This document shows positions 18,111-26,165 of a DNA stretch of 50,544 bases, piece by piece. This stretch comes from Nitrospirota bacterium (GTDB lineage: Bacteria > Nitrospirota > Leptospirillia > Leptospirillales > Leptospirillaceae), in assembly GCA_021801345.1 (NCBI GenBank), contig JAJYYA010000062.1, positions 1 to 50,544 on the forward strand, read 5' to 3'. Every line of letters begins with the position of its first letter. Within the stretch, counting starts at the first letter, position 1. Under the pieces are notes generated by a model. It ran no database searches and was not told the DNA's origin. It worked only from the letters and a program-made list of their open reading frames with translations. The position numbers and the translations under genes are program-made.

Positions 18111-18340
18111 TACAACTCCCGGATGACAGTTTCCTGACCGGTCCGGCTCATTGAAATGAGAAGTTTTCGGCCATCCGGAAATTTTTTGACGACGTCGTCT
18201 GGATAGCGTTCATCCCCGTAATAGATGGGTTGACCCTCCTCAAGGTGCGTCTTGGCAGCCACCCCATCATCGTTTCCGAGGGCCTTGGCAAAGGCAGGCG
18301 AGGACAGGAAGGCTTCGTCAGGAAATTGTGTTGGTTTCAT
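18110..18340 (-). CDS. Probable antitoxin partner of the zeta-like kinase
   Basis: A 76-residue protein starting MKPTQFPDEAF. ATG at 18340 is chosen because AAAGGAAAG lies just upstream; a longer frame has no hydrophobic or conserved part. I do not recognise a named family, but small proteins of this kind precede COG4185-type kinases, and the one-base overlap implies coupled translation. It should bind and silence the kinase. Its leader shares sequence with that of the second fic gene. Confidence 0.65.
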   Translation of the reverse strand: MKPTQFPDEAFLSSPAFAKALGNDDGVAAKTHLEEGQPIYYGDERYPDDVVKKFPDGRKLLISMSRTGQETVIREL

Positions 18341-18349
18341 CGGTTCTTT

Positions 18350-18381
18350 CCTTTTATGCGGATCCGCATAAGTTTGAATTA
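18350..18381 (-). promoter_or_regulatory. Shared leader element, copy 1, with palindrome
   Basis: The block from CCTTTTAT to TTTGAATTA lies just before the antitoxin gene. It contains the perfect palindrome TATGCGGATCCGCATA (18355-18370). A nearly identical block precedes the second fic gene (19641-19671). Confidence 0.5.
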
Positions 18382-18389
18382 GGCTATTT

Positions 18390-19601
18390 TCAGATTTCCA
18401 TTCCCCGCTTTTTCGATCGGGTTTGTTCCGGTGTCCGATCGAGTTCCGGGAGGCCACCCCGATAAAACATCATCATCTCCGTCGCGTCTCCCGTTTCGTA
18501 AAATCGAATCATCTTTTCATCCTCTGCGCGCATTGGAGACCCCGGTATTGATGCCGGGGAGGAATGCGCTCTCCTTTCTCTTTAAAGAGGAGCGGGCCTT
18601 CCACCCGCCGGGTCTTGCGACTCTGCTCTTACGAGCGCCGGACTTGCGTCCGTCACGCGCCTCTTCCGAGGCGTCTCCCCTCGGGAATGTCACGAACCGG
18701 CTCCCGCCTTTCGACGGCGATCCGAACCTTCGGCGCTTTGCCTTTCGCCAGCATGATCCGGGCCTTTCAGAGCGGCGAACTGAGGAAGCATTCGCCGGTG
18801 GGTCTTAACGACCTGTTCGTAACGGAGCGGCTTTCGCCGCAAACCCTGGTCAACCAAGCTTGTCGAATCCTGCCCTTCTTTTTGGGAGTCGGTGAACCGA
18901 TCGGCTCCCATGGCATCGGGCGTCTGGATTTTCAAGCTCCGGACTTTAGTCCGGGGTAGTTGACTGAAAGTCTGTCGCGACGTGTTTGGAATCGAGAGGG
19001 CATCCAGTCCGTTTTTTATCAATTCTCCGGACATCATGATTCGTCCCGTCCGCTTGTTTCCGTCGAAAAAAAACTGTTCCCGGGCCGTCCACAGAGAGAA
19101 TGTCATGGGGCGTTCCAGAGGATTGTCGATCCGGAGGACCTTCTCGATCCCTCTTTCAAACCGGTCCGGCAGGGTTTGCCAGTCTGGCGGCACCCAGCTT
19201 GTTCCTCCGATCCCGACGTTCTCCGTCCGGAACTCACCCCATGTGAGGGCCTCGTTTTGCGCGACAAGTCCGTTGATCTCGCAAAAGATCTCTTTTGAAA
19301 GAGAGAATCCGTTCTTTGAGAGCAACGTCTCGGCTCTGTTCCATGCGTTCCGGAGATTCAGAACCTGCTCCACGTCGGATATTTTCCGGCCTCCCACCGA
19401 AACGCCGTCCAGGAGCGTCTTGACTTCCGGATAGGTGAGAGGGTTCCCTTCGAGATAGGCGTCCCGAAAGACGAATTCCGGAAGAATCTTCTTGAGCCTG
19501 AACAGAGCTTCTTTCGTTCCCCGGACAGGAAGAGATTCCCGGGAAGGGATGCATCCCGGGTCCCAGGAAAATCCCAGGATCTTTTTGAAATCTTCCGACA
19601 T
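18390..19601 (-). pseudogene. Second Fic-family gene, split by a small insertion element
   Basis: The N-terminal part (start ATG 19601, GAGGG upstream) encodes a Fic protein. Its core motif reads QFFFDGNKRTGR, again with Gln (Gln176) for the catalytic His. Homology-like sequence stops after IPNTSRQTFS at about 18965. After a foreign block (about 18536-18964) the missing C-terminus reappears in frame: EDEKMIRFYETGDATEMMMF, ending at TGA 18390-18392. Such a tail is normal for Fic proteins of the FFDGNKRT type. As it stands, translation would read into the insert and give a chimeric tail ending near 18690. Removing the insert would restore one frame. Confidence 0.8.
18536..18964 (+). mobile_element. 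Transposase-less IS200/IS605-like insertion (about 430 bp)
   Basis: The block lies between two halves of the fic gene. Its left end has a hairpin, CCCCGGTAT pairing with ATGCCGGGG (18540-18559). Its right end has CCGGACTTTAGTCCGG (18939-18954) followed by GGTAGTTGAC. This terminal hairpin plus TTGAC is the style of IS200/IS605 right ends and of the 3' end of TnpB guide RNAs. No TnpA or TnpB reading frame is present, so it would be a non-autonomous relative. Exact ends are uncertain by a few bases; 18535/18965 restores the fic frame. The interior is rich in further small hairpins, consistent with a structured RNA. Confidence 0.6.
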
Positions 19602-19640
19602 ATCGATCCCTCATATTTTACAGTTTTTGACCGTTTATTT

Positions 19641-19671
19641 CCTTTTATCAAATCCGCATAAATTTTAATTA
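19641..19671 (-). promoter_or_regulatory. Shared leader element, copy 2
   Basis: CCTTTTATCAAATCCGCATA and the following AATTTTAATTA match the block before the zeta antitoxin (18350-18381) at nearly every position. Both sit 10-40 bp before a start codon on the minus strand. Within the 19602-19940 gap I see no supported gene. Confidence 0.5.
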
Positions 19672-19940
19672 AAACCAGTTTTCTGGTCAGAACCAAGGAG
19701 GCTCACTCGATCCCATGACCTGACACAATCCCCCGACCCGTCTGTCTCGCTGCGGTCGCGTGCGAGACACCCAGGTCCGAAGGCACTTTACCCCCTGCCG
19801 TTTGAACGAGCCGGATCCCGGCAAAACAAGGGAAACGGCCCGAACGCAAGGTTTGCGCCTTCAGGCCCTCTTTAAATTCCTTCTCTCCCGGAAATTCCCC
19901 CAAGTCAAAAATTGAGTTGCGAAACGTAAGAGTGGAGAAA

Positions 19941-20471
19941 TCAATCATGAGATTCAGATGCCCCTTTTTTTCGGGAGGGCTGAGAGGAAGAGCCCAATTG
20001 GGGGGGCTCGATCGTCCGGGAGAGAAGGGAGAGGGTTCCCCCGAGAAGGCCGATCAGGATCAGGAGGTTCGCCATGAAGCTCTCCCGGTGGGCCGTGGCG
20101 AAGGCTGCCGTCAGGGCCGGATCGGCGGGAAGAGCGTCGTGGAGGGTTTTGAGGGAGGAGGCCCGGGGTCCGAGGAAGAAGGCCAGGATGCCAGAGAGAA
20201 GAAGCCCCGCGGAGAAGGTCCACAGAAGAGCTTTCGTGGGACGGCGCGAGAGGCGCGAGAGAAGAAGCAGAAGGAGAACCTCCACCAGAAGGCCGGTGAA
20301 GAGGAGGTGGAAGTAGCCGGGAAAGAGGGCTCCCACCGCCTCCCCGGCTTTTTTTACGCCGAGGTGGAGAAAGAGGGCCGGGGCGACGAAGAGGGTCATG
20401 AGAAGCGTCCCTCCCGTCAGGAAGACCAGAATATATCCGTAGACGAGCCAGAGAATGCGGGGGATCACCAC
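19941..20471 (-). CDS. DUF4149-like integral membrane protein
   Basis: A 176-residue protein with four predicted transmembrane helices (about 6-28, 50-72, 80-100, 132-152). The first carries the pattern GGTLLMTLFVAPALFLHLG, typical of DUF4149/TMEM205-like proteins. GTG 20471 follows GAAAGGACC. The function of the family is unknown. It stands apart from the downstream fic gene and the upstream chemoreceptor. Confidence 0.75.
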   Translation of the reverse strand: MVIPRILWLVYGYILVFLTGGTLLMTLFVAPALFLHLGVKKAGEAVGALFPGYFHLLFTGLLVEVLLLLLLSRLSRRPTKALLWTFSAGLLLSGILAFFLGPRASSLKTLHDALPADPALTAAFATAHRESFMANLLILIGLLGGTLSLLSRTIEPPQLGSSSQPSRKKGASESHD

Positions 20472-20728
20472 GGTCCTTTCAAAGTTCGGAGGGCAGGCGA
20501 ACGAGGGGTCGATCGTCCCGCCCGAAATCGTCGGCGGTCCTAACCCCGTTCCCCGGGCAAATGCCAGACTCTAGGGTCCCGGACAAAGGGGACGACGGGG
20601 GTTGGGGGGCCGGGCCTTGGGGAGTTCCCGAAGGCCCAAGCGTTCCTTGATCATACCGCGGACCGGGGCCGGTGCCAACCCGGAGTGCGAAGCCCCGGCA
20701 CCCCCTGATCAACCGCTGAGCCGACCGG

Positions 20729-22351
20729 TCAGAGCTTTGCGGGGCTTTCCCCGTCGATCCGGAAGGAGGAGGTGAGGGCGGAAAGCTTCTCTACGATGCC
20801 CCGCAGACGCTCCACGGCGGGGATGGCCGAGGCGACGTCCTGTCCCCGTGCCTCCATGATCTTCGACAGGGTGATCACCGCCTCGAGAATCCGGTCGGAT
20901 CCCTGCTTTTGGACCTCGGTCTCGGTGACGATCTTCTCCACGTCCTCCCCCGTGGTCCGAACCATCGAGGCGAGCGCCTCGATCGCCTTCTCGGCCTGAA
21001 CGGCCTGGGCGCCGCAGGCTGCGAGGGCCGCCGCCTCCTTGCGGATATCGGTGACGGTCTCGGAGATGGACTTCTGGATGGTGGAGATGGCGGTGCTGAT
21101 CTCGTCGGTGGCCTGGGTTGTGGTCTGGGCGAGCTTTCTCACCTCGTCGGCCACGACCGCGAACCCCCGTCCCTGCTCGCCGGCGCGTGCCGCCTCGATG
21201 GCGGCGTTTAAGGCCAGGAGGTTGGTCTGCGAGGCGATCGCGGTGATGGAGCCCGCGATGGTCCCGATCTTCTGGCTCGCCTCCTCGAGGCCGGCGATCC
21301 GGTTGGCGAGGCTCGTGATCTCGTCGGAGGAGGAGCGCACCGCCTCGAGGACGCTCTGGACGGTCCGGGATCCGGTATTCGCTTCTTCGACCGCCTGCTT
21401 CGACGCCCGTCCCATCTCGGAGGCGAGGTTGCTCTCCTGCCCGGCCTCCTCGGCAAGTCCCCGCGTTTTTTCCCGGACCGTTCCGAGAGTTTCGACCGCC
21501 TCGGAAAATCCCTTCGAGACCGCCTCGAGGACAAAGGAGAGATGATCGGTTTCGTGGGCGATGGACTGGGCGTTGGCGTTCAGGTCGCGGGTCACTCCCG
21601 AGAGCTCTCCGATCATGCGGTCGATCCCCCGGCCGACCTCGCCGGCCTCGTCTGCTCCGTCGACGCCCGAGAGTTTTGTCAGGTCGCGCTTCGAGGCCAG
21701 GCGCACCGTGGCCGCCGCCTTTTCCAGGCGCGTGGCCATGGCCGAAAGCATCCGGAAGTCCCAGAAGAGGGCGATGGCCCAGGCGATGAGAGTCAGGATC
21801 TGAACCCAGGTCTGCATCGACCGCCGGTGTTCGACGCTCTTGTTAAGCTTGTTGATCTGGCGGGAGATGTTGGCAAAGAGGACTCGCGTTTCGGCGACAT
21901 AGTGCGAGAAGGCCGGATGGGCGATCTTCGACCAGAGCATGGGGGCGATGTTCTCGTGGTGGTTCTTGACGAGGTTCACGATCTGGAGGGAGGTCGAATG
22001 GGCTTCGTTCCTGTCCTTGATCAGCTTCTTGAGGGCAGATGTGTTCCCCCACGCCTTTTGGGCATCGATCTTGAGGCGCACCATCTGAACGTGAGAGAGG
22101 GCCTTCATCTGGAGGACCTGGGCGCTCGATGTCTGGAAGTTCGCTTTCGGATCGTCCCCGAGCTCCGTCATGGAGCGCTCCATCCGACCTTCCGAGGCCA
22201 TCATGAGGGCCAGATCAACCGCGACGTGCTGGAGGGCCGCCTCCGACTCGAGCGACTCCGTGACCTGGTGCTGGAGCCAGAGGCCGATCCCGATGTTGAG
22301 GGAGAGCATCAGCGCCACGATAATGACGGTCTTCTTGATCAGCTTTCTCAT
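20729..22351 (-). CDS. Methyl-accepting chemotaxis protein
   Basis: A 540-residue receptor. TM1 (about 7-26) is followed by a helical periplasmic sensor of about 150 residues. TM2 (about 180-200), a HAMP-like linker and a long coiled-coil signalling domain come next. The hairpin tip is [20 protein letters not shown] with [15 protein letters not shown], the site that binds CheA/CheW. Start ATG 22351 has GGAGGA seven bases upstream; an in-frame ATG 13 codons earlier is less likely. The ligand is unknown. No che genes are adjacent. Confidence 0.9.
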   Translation of the reverse strand: MRKLIKKTVIIVALMLSLNIGIGLWLQHQVTESLESEAALQHVAVDLALMMASEGRMERSMTELGDDPKANFQTSSAQVLQMKALSHVQMVRLKIDAQKAWGNTSALKKLIKDRNEAHSTSLQIVNLVKNHHENIAPMLWSKIAHPAFSHYVAETRVLFANISRQINKLNKSVEHRRSMQTWVQILTLIAWAIALFWDFRMLSAMATRLEKAAATVRLASKRDLTKLSGVDGADEAGEVGRGIDRMIGELSGVTRDLNANAQSIAHETDHLSFVLEAVSKGFSEAVETLGTVREKTRGLAEEAGQESNLASEMGRASKQAVEEANTGSRTVQSVLEAVRSSSDEITSLANRIAGLEEASQKIGTIAGSITAIASQTNLLALNAAIEAARAGEQGRGFAVVADEVRKLAQTTTQATDEISTAISTIQKSISETVTDIRKEAAALAACGAQAVQAEKAIEALASMVRTTGEDVEKIVTETEVQKQGSDRILEAVITLSKIMEARGQDVASAIPAVERLRGIVEKLSALTSSFRIDGESPAKL

Positions 22352-22813
22352 GCGCGGATCCTCCGAATTGCGGTGTCGGGCGGGATGCAAAACTGATCGG
22401 CGGCCATTTATGTCCGCCGGACTGTCCCGCTCAAATCACGGGTTTCCTGAAACGTGCCACGATCAATCATTATCATTTTTGACTGATCATAGACCAAAGA
22501 TTTTTATTTGACTATAGGGCGGGAGAAGAACAAGGACGCCTGAACTCTTCTCTGATGTCTTGTCGGGAGTGCGGGGGAATTTCTTGAGGATCCGAAATAT
22601 TGATGAGTTTTTTGGGGAAGGGAGAGGGGTCCGGGGACGGGGGATTTTTCAAGAATGTAAAATCTTATTTTATGATGACACCTTGATAGAGATTTTTAGG
22701 GTTGGCAAGCTTGCCAAGTATGACAGGGGAAAACGAGATGGTTAAGATGAGGGGAAGAAAAAGGGAGTGGAGAAAGGGAGAGTCGAAAAGAAGGTAAATC
22801 TTTGCGTGGGAGG
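22352..22813. other. AT-rich gap between the chemoreceptor and cas3 remnant
   Basis: This stretch is clearly lower in GC than its surroundings and has no supported gene. It probably holds the divergent promoters for the chemoreceptor and the cas3 remnant. It also contains the perfect palindrome TTGGCAAGCTTGCCAA at 22702-22717. Confidence 0.5.
22702..22717. promoter_or_regulatory. 16-bp perfect palindrome upstream of the cas3 remnant
   Basis: TTGGCAAGCTTGCCAA is self-complementary and lies about 100 bp before the cas3 start in AT-rich DNA. It could be a dimeric repressor site; no regulator gene is adjacent. Confidence 0.35.
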
Positions 22814-22817
22814 ATGA

Positions 22818-23223
22818 TTGTTAGGGCCGAAGGGGATAAATCGGACAGAGGTGCTTCCATCTTTGCCGCTTGAAAGCTGCTTGGCCAAGTCCCGCCGATG
22901 TGCCAATGGGTCAGTGATGTCTGGAAGACGGATTGTCGACCATTGTCTGATCGTCGGAGAGGTGGCCAGGGCCTTGATCGGCCGGATGCCTCAATGGTTG
23001 CGCTTGGAATTGTTTCCGGAGGGGAGCGAGTTGATCGCCGCTTCCCACGATATTGGAAAGGTCAGCCCCACTTTTCAAAAGAAAATCTATTCTGCGATTA
23101 CTGCCCAGGATGAAAATGCTGTTGGGCAGTTTAAAGGAATTGATTCCGAGATCGAGAGTCAATGGGGAGGACACGCTGGAGTCAGTCAAGCCACGGAAGC
23201 AGGTTTCAGAGTCGGACGCTATA
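22818..23223 (+). pseudogene. cas3: cas3 remnant: HD nuclease domain only
   Basis: About 135 residues of a Cas3 HD domain. Visible metal-site motifs are VDHC (His42), SHDIGK (His77-Asp78) and GGHAGVS (His119), as in the nuclease part of type I Cas3. The helicase domain and every other cas gene are missing: the frame runs directly into a CRISPR repeat at 23224 and ends at 23327. TTG 22818 with GGAGG upstream is the likely start. In an active type I system Cas3 degrades DNA captured by Cascade. Here the gene can at best make a truncated product. Confidence 0.75.
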
Positions 23224-23313
23224 GTCTTCCCCACGCACGTGGGGGTGTTTCTCACGAGGGAGAGGGCAATCACGGGGGCGCGGTGTCTTCCCCACGCACG
23301 TGGGGGGTGTTTC
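23224..23313 (+). CRISPR. Two CRISPR repeats with one 33-bp spacer
   Basis: The repeats are at 23224-23251 (28 bp) and 23285-23313 (29 bp, one extra G). They begin GTCTTCCCC, carry the inverted pair CCCCACG/CGTGGGG and end GTGTTTC. The spacer 23252-23284 is 33 bp, the normal type I-E spacing. Repeat 1 abuts the cas3 HD fragment; after repeat 2 the regular spacing is lost. Confidence 0.8.
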
Positions 23314-23338
23314 TTATTAATGGGTAGGAGGGGTGACG

Positions 23339-23596
23339 ATGGCGGACGACAATGAGTACACACTTGCGGACTACTATGACGCATACACAGACGCGATGGC
23401 CAATCCGCCCAAGGCGAATGACCACAGCCCGTTGGCGGATGCTTTTTACGAGGGCGCGGCAGGGGTACTTCCGCCGAAGCACGGCGACTACTCGCCGCGG
23501 AGCGGGTACTGGCACGCCGGCCGCGATATTGCTGAGCCGGGGATGGCGATAGACGCGGGCGGGAACGCAGATTGGTTGAAAGCCAAGAAGTCATGA
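23339..23596 (+). CDS. Small acidic hypothetical located between CRISPR repeats
   Basis: An 85-residue protein beginning MADDNEYTLADYYDAYTDAM. It is rich in Asp, Ala and Tyr, with no hydrophobic helix and no motif that I recognise. ATG 23339 sits behind AGGAGGGG, a strong ribosome site, which supports real translation. It lies in a 331-bp block between CRISPR repeats 2 and 3. The style is that of a phage or plasmid gene, but that is a guess. Confidence 0.5.
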   Translation: MADDNEYTLADYYDAYTDAMANPPKANDHSPLADAFYEGAAGVLPPKHGDYSPRSGYWHAGRDIAEPGMAIDAGGNADWLKAKKS

Positions 23597-23644
23597 GGGA
23601 GTGCGGACAATGCGGCAGGGAGACGACCAACCCGGTTTATTGCA

Positions 23645-23672
23645 GTCTTCCCCACGCACGTGGGGGTGTTTC
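23645..23672 (+). CRISPR. Orphan CRISPR repeat
   Basis: A 28-bp copy identical to the repeat at 23224-23251, standing alone 331 bp after the second repeat. No further copy follows at 61-bp spacing. Confidence 0.75.
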
Positions 23673-23898
23673 CACTGGAAGGCGAGGGAGGGAGAGCCCG
23701 ACGTTTTGGCCTCCGACAGTGGCAGAGTCGAAGACGCCCCTGTTTGCAGCGGACGCTCCGGGCTCCCTCGAATGGTTCGTCGAGAGGCTTCGGGATCGGG
23801 GAATAAACGATTGGCGCCAATCGCTCGAGAGTGGGGCGAGGCGCCCAAATTGCTGTCTGGCGAGTTCGGTAAAAGGGCCCTGAAGGAGAATTTCGATC

Positions 23899-24180
23899 GT
23901 GGAGACACCCGTTAACGGTCCGATACCGTCCGATTCCGATAGCAAATCTGATGACAATCTCCCGGGATTGGATCTTTCCAGTCCGGTCGTTCTGGAGAAG
24001 TTCGCCAAGGACGTCAGAAAGCTCGAGCTGCGTATCGAGAGGGCCATTCGGGAAGGACGGCGAAGCAAGGCCAAAGTTTTGCAACGATTTCTGGACCGCT
24101 CTCTGGCGGCCCGGACACTGGCCGAAAGAGCCGCCGTTGACAAGGCGGACGATCCGCGCGGGGGCGCTCAGGAGGAATGA
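23899..24180 (+). CDS. Fragment resembling the N-terminal domain of intron-type reverse transcriptases
   Basis: A 93-residue product. Residues 39-75 (KLELRIERAIREG, then KVLQRFLDRSLAARTLAE) resemble the region before the fingers domain in group II intron reverse transcriptases (RVT_N), which reads KLQxRIxxA...LQxLLxxSxxARLLAV. The frame stops at TGA 24178-24180, with no catalytic YADD domain downstream, so it is either a fragment or an unrelated helical protein. The start is GTG 23899 behind AAGGAG. The match is from pattern memory and needs a profile search. Confidence 0.4.
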   Translation: METPVNGPIPSDSDSKSDDNLPGLDLSSPVVLEKFAKDVRKLELRIERAIREGRRSKAKVLQRFLDRSLAARTLAERAAVDKADDPRGGAQEE

Positions 24181-24410
24181 GGGTCTCGAAGGGTGTCCAA
24201 TTTGCCATCCTTCGGGGGGCAGTGTCGGAATGGGTTGCCATGCGGTACGGGAAACAGGCAAAAAGAAGATTTTCTTGTGGCAATGAGTTTGGTCCAAAGG
24301 TGTCTAAACAAAATTTTTTCGAGAGCATGGAAGCTCAGGTTCCCCATCGGTTCCGGGGGTCAGATGGCATTGTGTTCGTGGACACTGTTGAGATTTGGCA
24401 TAGCGGCTGA
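24177..24410 (+). CDS. Doubtful small gene
   Basis: A 77-residue frame whose ATG overlaps the preceding stop (ATGA). AGGAGG is too close to the start for a normal ribosome site. No family is recognised. It could be a coupled gene or decayed sequence. Confidence 0.2.
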   Translation: MRVSKGVQFAILRGAVSEWVAMRYGKQAKRRFSCGNEFGPKVSKQNFFESMEAQVPHRFRGSDGIVFVDTVEIWHSG

Positions 24411-24777
24411 GTGATTCTTCCTAACTGCAAGATCACGGGCAATCCGGCGATGGGACCATCCTCAGTACCAGCAAACCAAAGATTGCGTCTCTCAGTGCCA
24501 CATGGAGTTGGGAGGGGGATAGGTTTTGTTAAACATGCGGACGGTATTCCAAGTGTTTGCAAGAGATCGAACCTGTCCTGGGGGGAACGAAAGGTCTGAT
24601 GTGACTTGAAAAGCTTAGGCCATCGGAAGAAAATGGAGAAAGAGGGAGGAAATCACTCCCAAGATCTATCGGTTCCTTTAGCGGCTGATAGATATGTTCA
24701 ATCACAAATCAGAAAGGAATGCGGGCACCGACAAGATTCATCCCCAAGATTGATGTGTGGGGCTCCCGCGCGATTTG
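24411..24777. other. Gap without a supported gene
   Basis: Mixed-composition sequence between the accessory fragments and the mntA-hepT gene. I see no long frame with a ribosome site, no tRNA and no strong terminator. It presumably contains the promoter of mntA-hepT. Confidence 0.4.
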
Positions 24778-25485
24778 ATGAAACCATCAGAGGCACTTCT
24801 TCATCATCGAAACGAGGTGATGGCAGTCGCCACCCGCCATCATGCCCGAAATGTGCGCGTTTTTGGCTCCGTGGTGCGCGGCGAAGATACAGATCGGAGC
24901 GATCTCGATCTTCTGGTGGAGTTTGATAAGAGCCCGACCCTTTTCGATCTTAGCGGGTTTCAGTCCGATCTTGAAGAGATTCTCGAAGTTCCGGTGGAGA
25001 TTCTGCTAGAGGCCGATACCCCCCGCCTTAAAGAACACATCCGCAAGGAAATCATCGCGGAAGCCGTTCCTTTGGACACATTTCAGAAAATCAACGTGGT
25101 TATTTCGAAAAAAGAATTGGAGACAATGAAAAGAGAAAAAAAGGAACGGCGCATACAGGACTATCTTTCGGATATTCTCGATTGTGCGGACAAAATCCGA
25201 GAATTTACCGAGGGGATGAGCTGGGAGGAGTTCGAGAAAGACTTAAAAACCCAGTTAGTCGTCGAACGATTGCTGATTACCATAGGAGAGGCGTCGAAGA
25301 AAATCCTTGATGACAACAAGGAGTTCGTCCGAAACCATCCGGAGCTTCCCTTCAAGAAAGCTTACGATCTCCGGATCAAGTTGACCCACGGATATAGTTC
25401 GATCAATGCCAGGACCGTATGGGGAGCAATCCGCGAGAATCTCCCCGGTTTTGTCCAAGATATCCGGAAGATCCTTCCCGGGTAG
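24778..25485 (+). CDS. MntA-HepT toxin-antitoxin pair in a single reading frame
   Basis: A 235-residue protein. Residues 1-105 are a minimal nucleotidyltransferase (MntA antitoxin) with Gly30-Ser31 and Asp42/Asp44 (GSx10DxD); the third carboxylate position reads Glu74 (VPVEILL). Residues about 117-232 are a HEPN toxin (HepT) with RIKLTHGY (Arg199, His204, Tyr206), the Rx4HxY active site. In known systems these are two genes: MntA adds AMP to the HepT Tyr and silences its RNase. Here there is no stop between them. An internal ATG (25126) behind TTGGAG could still yield free HepT. ATG 24778 (MKPSEAL) matches usual MntA starts; an upstream GTG is less likely. Confidence 0.85.
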   Translation: MKPSEALLHHRNEVMAVATRHHARNVRVFGSVVRGEDTDRSDLDLLVEFDKSPTLFDLSGFQSDLEEILEVPVEILLEADTPRLKEHIRKEIIAEAVPLDTFQKINVVISKKELETMKREKKERRIQDYLSDILDCADKIREFTEGMSWEEFEKDLKTQLVVERLLITIGEASKKILDDNKEFVRNHPELPFKKAYDLRIKLTHGYSSINARTVWGAIRENLPGFVQDIRKILPG

Positions 25486-25885
25486 CGTCCGTCCTTCGGA
25501 GAGAGAAGTTGGCAGGAAGGAATCTCCTTCGTTTCGAAGGAAGAAATGTTGGGGTTTTTTTAATCAGTAAGAAATTTATCGTTGTGAGAAGGGAGGTTAA
25601 AACGGTTTTGTCATTTTGTCAATTCAATTGCCAATTTGTCAAAGTCCCCGCTGAAGCATAAAAGTCTTCTTCCGTTATGGTCCTTTCAAAAAATCCTCAA
25701 TTCAGTCTTGAACAAAATCGCAGAAAACGCTAAGATTAAAAAGATATGCATTTGACGGAAGAAGTATGTCGTTCTTAAGCCGATGCTTGCTGCGACAGAG
25801 ATTTTCCGGCGATAGCGCCCGTTCTTTCGGGCTGGCGAAGGTTGAGAAAAGGGTATCCTCGTTTCACACCCCTGAAGGCTCCCCT
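25486..25885. other. Leader region of the ATP synthase operon
   Basis: No gene is supported here. An AT-rich patch carries the octamer TTTTGTCA twice in tandem (25606-25621) and ATTTGTCA again at 25634-25641. The operon promoter lies at 25708-25736. An in-frame ATG at 25766 would add 40 residues to the first atp gene, but they resemble no AtpZ/I protein. Confidence 0.4.
25708..25736 (+). promoter_or_regulatory. Promoter of the atp operon
   Basis: TTGAAC (25708-25713) and TAAGAT (25731-25736) are spaced by 17 bp, predicting a start near 25743 and a leader of about 140 nt. Confidence 0.5.
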
Positions 25886-26113
25886 ATGGACCTGAAGAAT
25901 AAAGGTGGCTGGTTCATTGCCTGGGTCGGCTTCGAACTCGTGGCCGTGACCTTTGCGTGTGCCGCAGGGGGATACTATCTCGACACCCTTCTCAAGATGA
26001 GGATCTTTCCCGCGCTCTCGCTTGCCGGTCTCGTGATCGGGGGGAGCACCGGGTTCTGGCTCGTCTACCGGGAGATGAGGGGGCTGATCGACGGAAGCTC
26101 CGAAAAGAAATAG
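25886..26113 (+). CDS. AtpZ/AtpI-like subunit of F1Fo ATP synthase
   Basis: A 75-residue protein with two transmembrane helices (about 11-32 and 40-61). Its GGWFIAWVGFELV...GGYYLDT pattern matches the short AtpZ/AtpI proteins encoded before atpB. AtpI assists assembly of the c-ring; AtpZ homologues may aid Mg2+ supply. ATG 25886 has GAAGG upstream. Confidence 0.75.
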   Translation: MDLKNKGGWFIAWVGFELVAVTFACAAGGYYLDTLLKMRIFPALSLAGLVIGGSTGFWLVYREMRGLIDGSSEKK

Positions 26114-26165
26114 GACAGAGCGTCAGTCCCGAAACAGTGTCTCATGGCCATAATTGGAGGCTCGG

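Noticed and set aside
18431-18959. Plus-strand frames inside the small insertion, considered as TnpB remnants
   Set aside because: None shows the RuvC-like or zinc-finger motifs of TnpB, and they follow hairpin-rich sequence, so a structured RNA or non-coding element is a better reading.
19703-19948. Minus-strand frame of 81 residues after the DUF4149-like gene
   Set aside because: No family, no hydrophobic helix, and its sequence looks like random translation. Only its eight-base overlap with the upstream gene hinted at an operon.
20670-20702. GGTGCC/GGCACC hairpin after the chemoreceptor gene as a terminator
   Set aside because: No T tract on the minus strand and a long unpaired loop.
22560-22745. 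Frame of 61 residues in the AT-rich stretch before cas3
   Set aside because: No convincing ribosome site and no recognisable motif. The sequence lies in a likely regulatory region that includes a perfect palindrome.
23224-23672. The repeats as ordinary dispersed hairpins rather than CRISPR
   Set aside because: Their 28-bp length, a 33-bp spacer between the first two copies and the adjacent cas3 HD domain together favour CRISPR, although the irregular third copy kept the alternative open.
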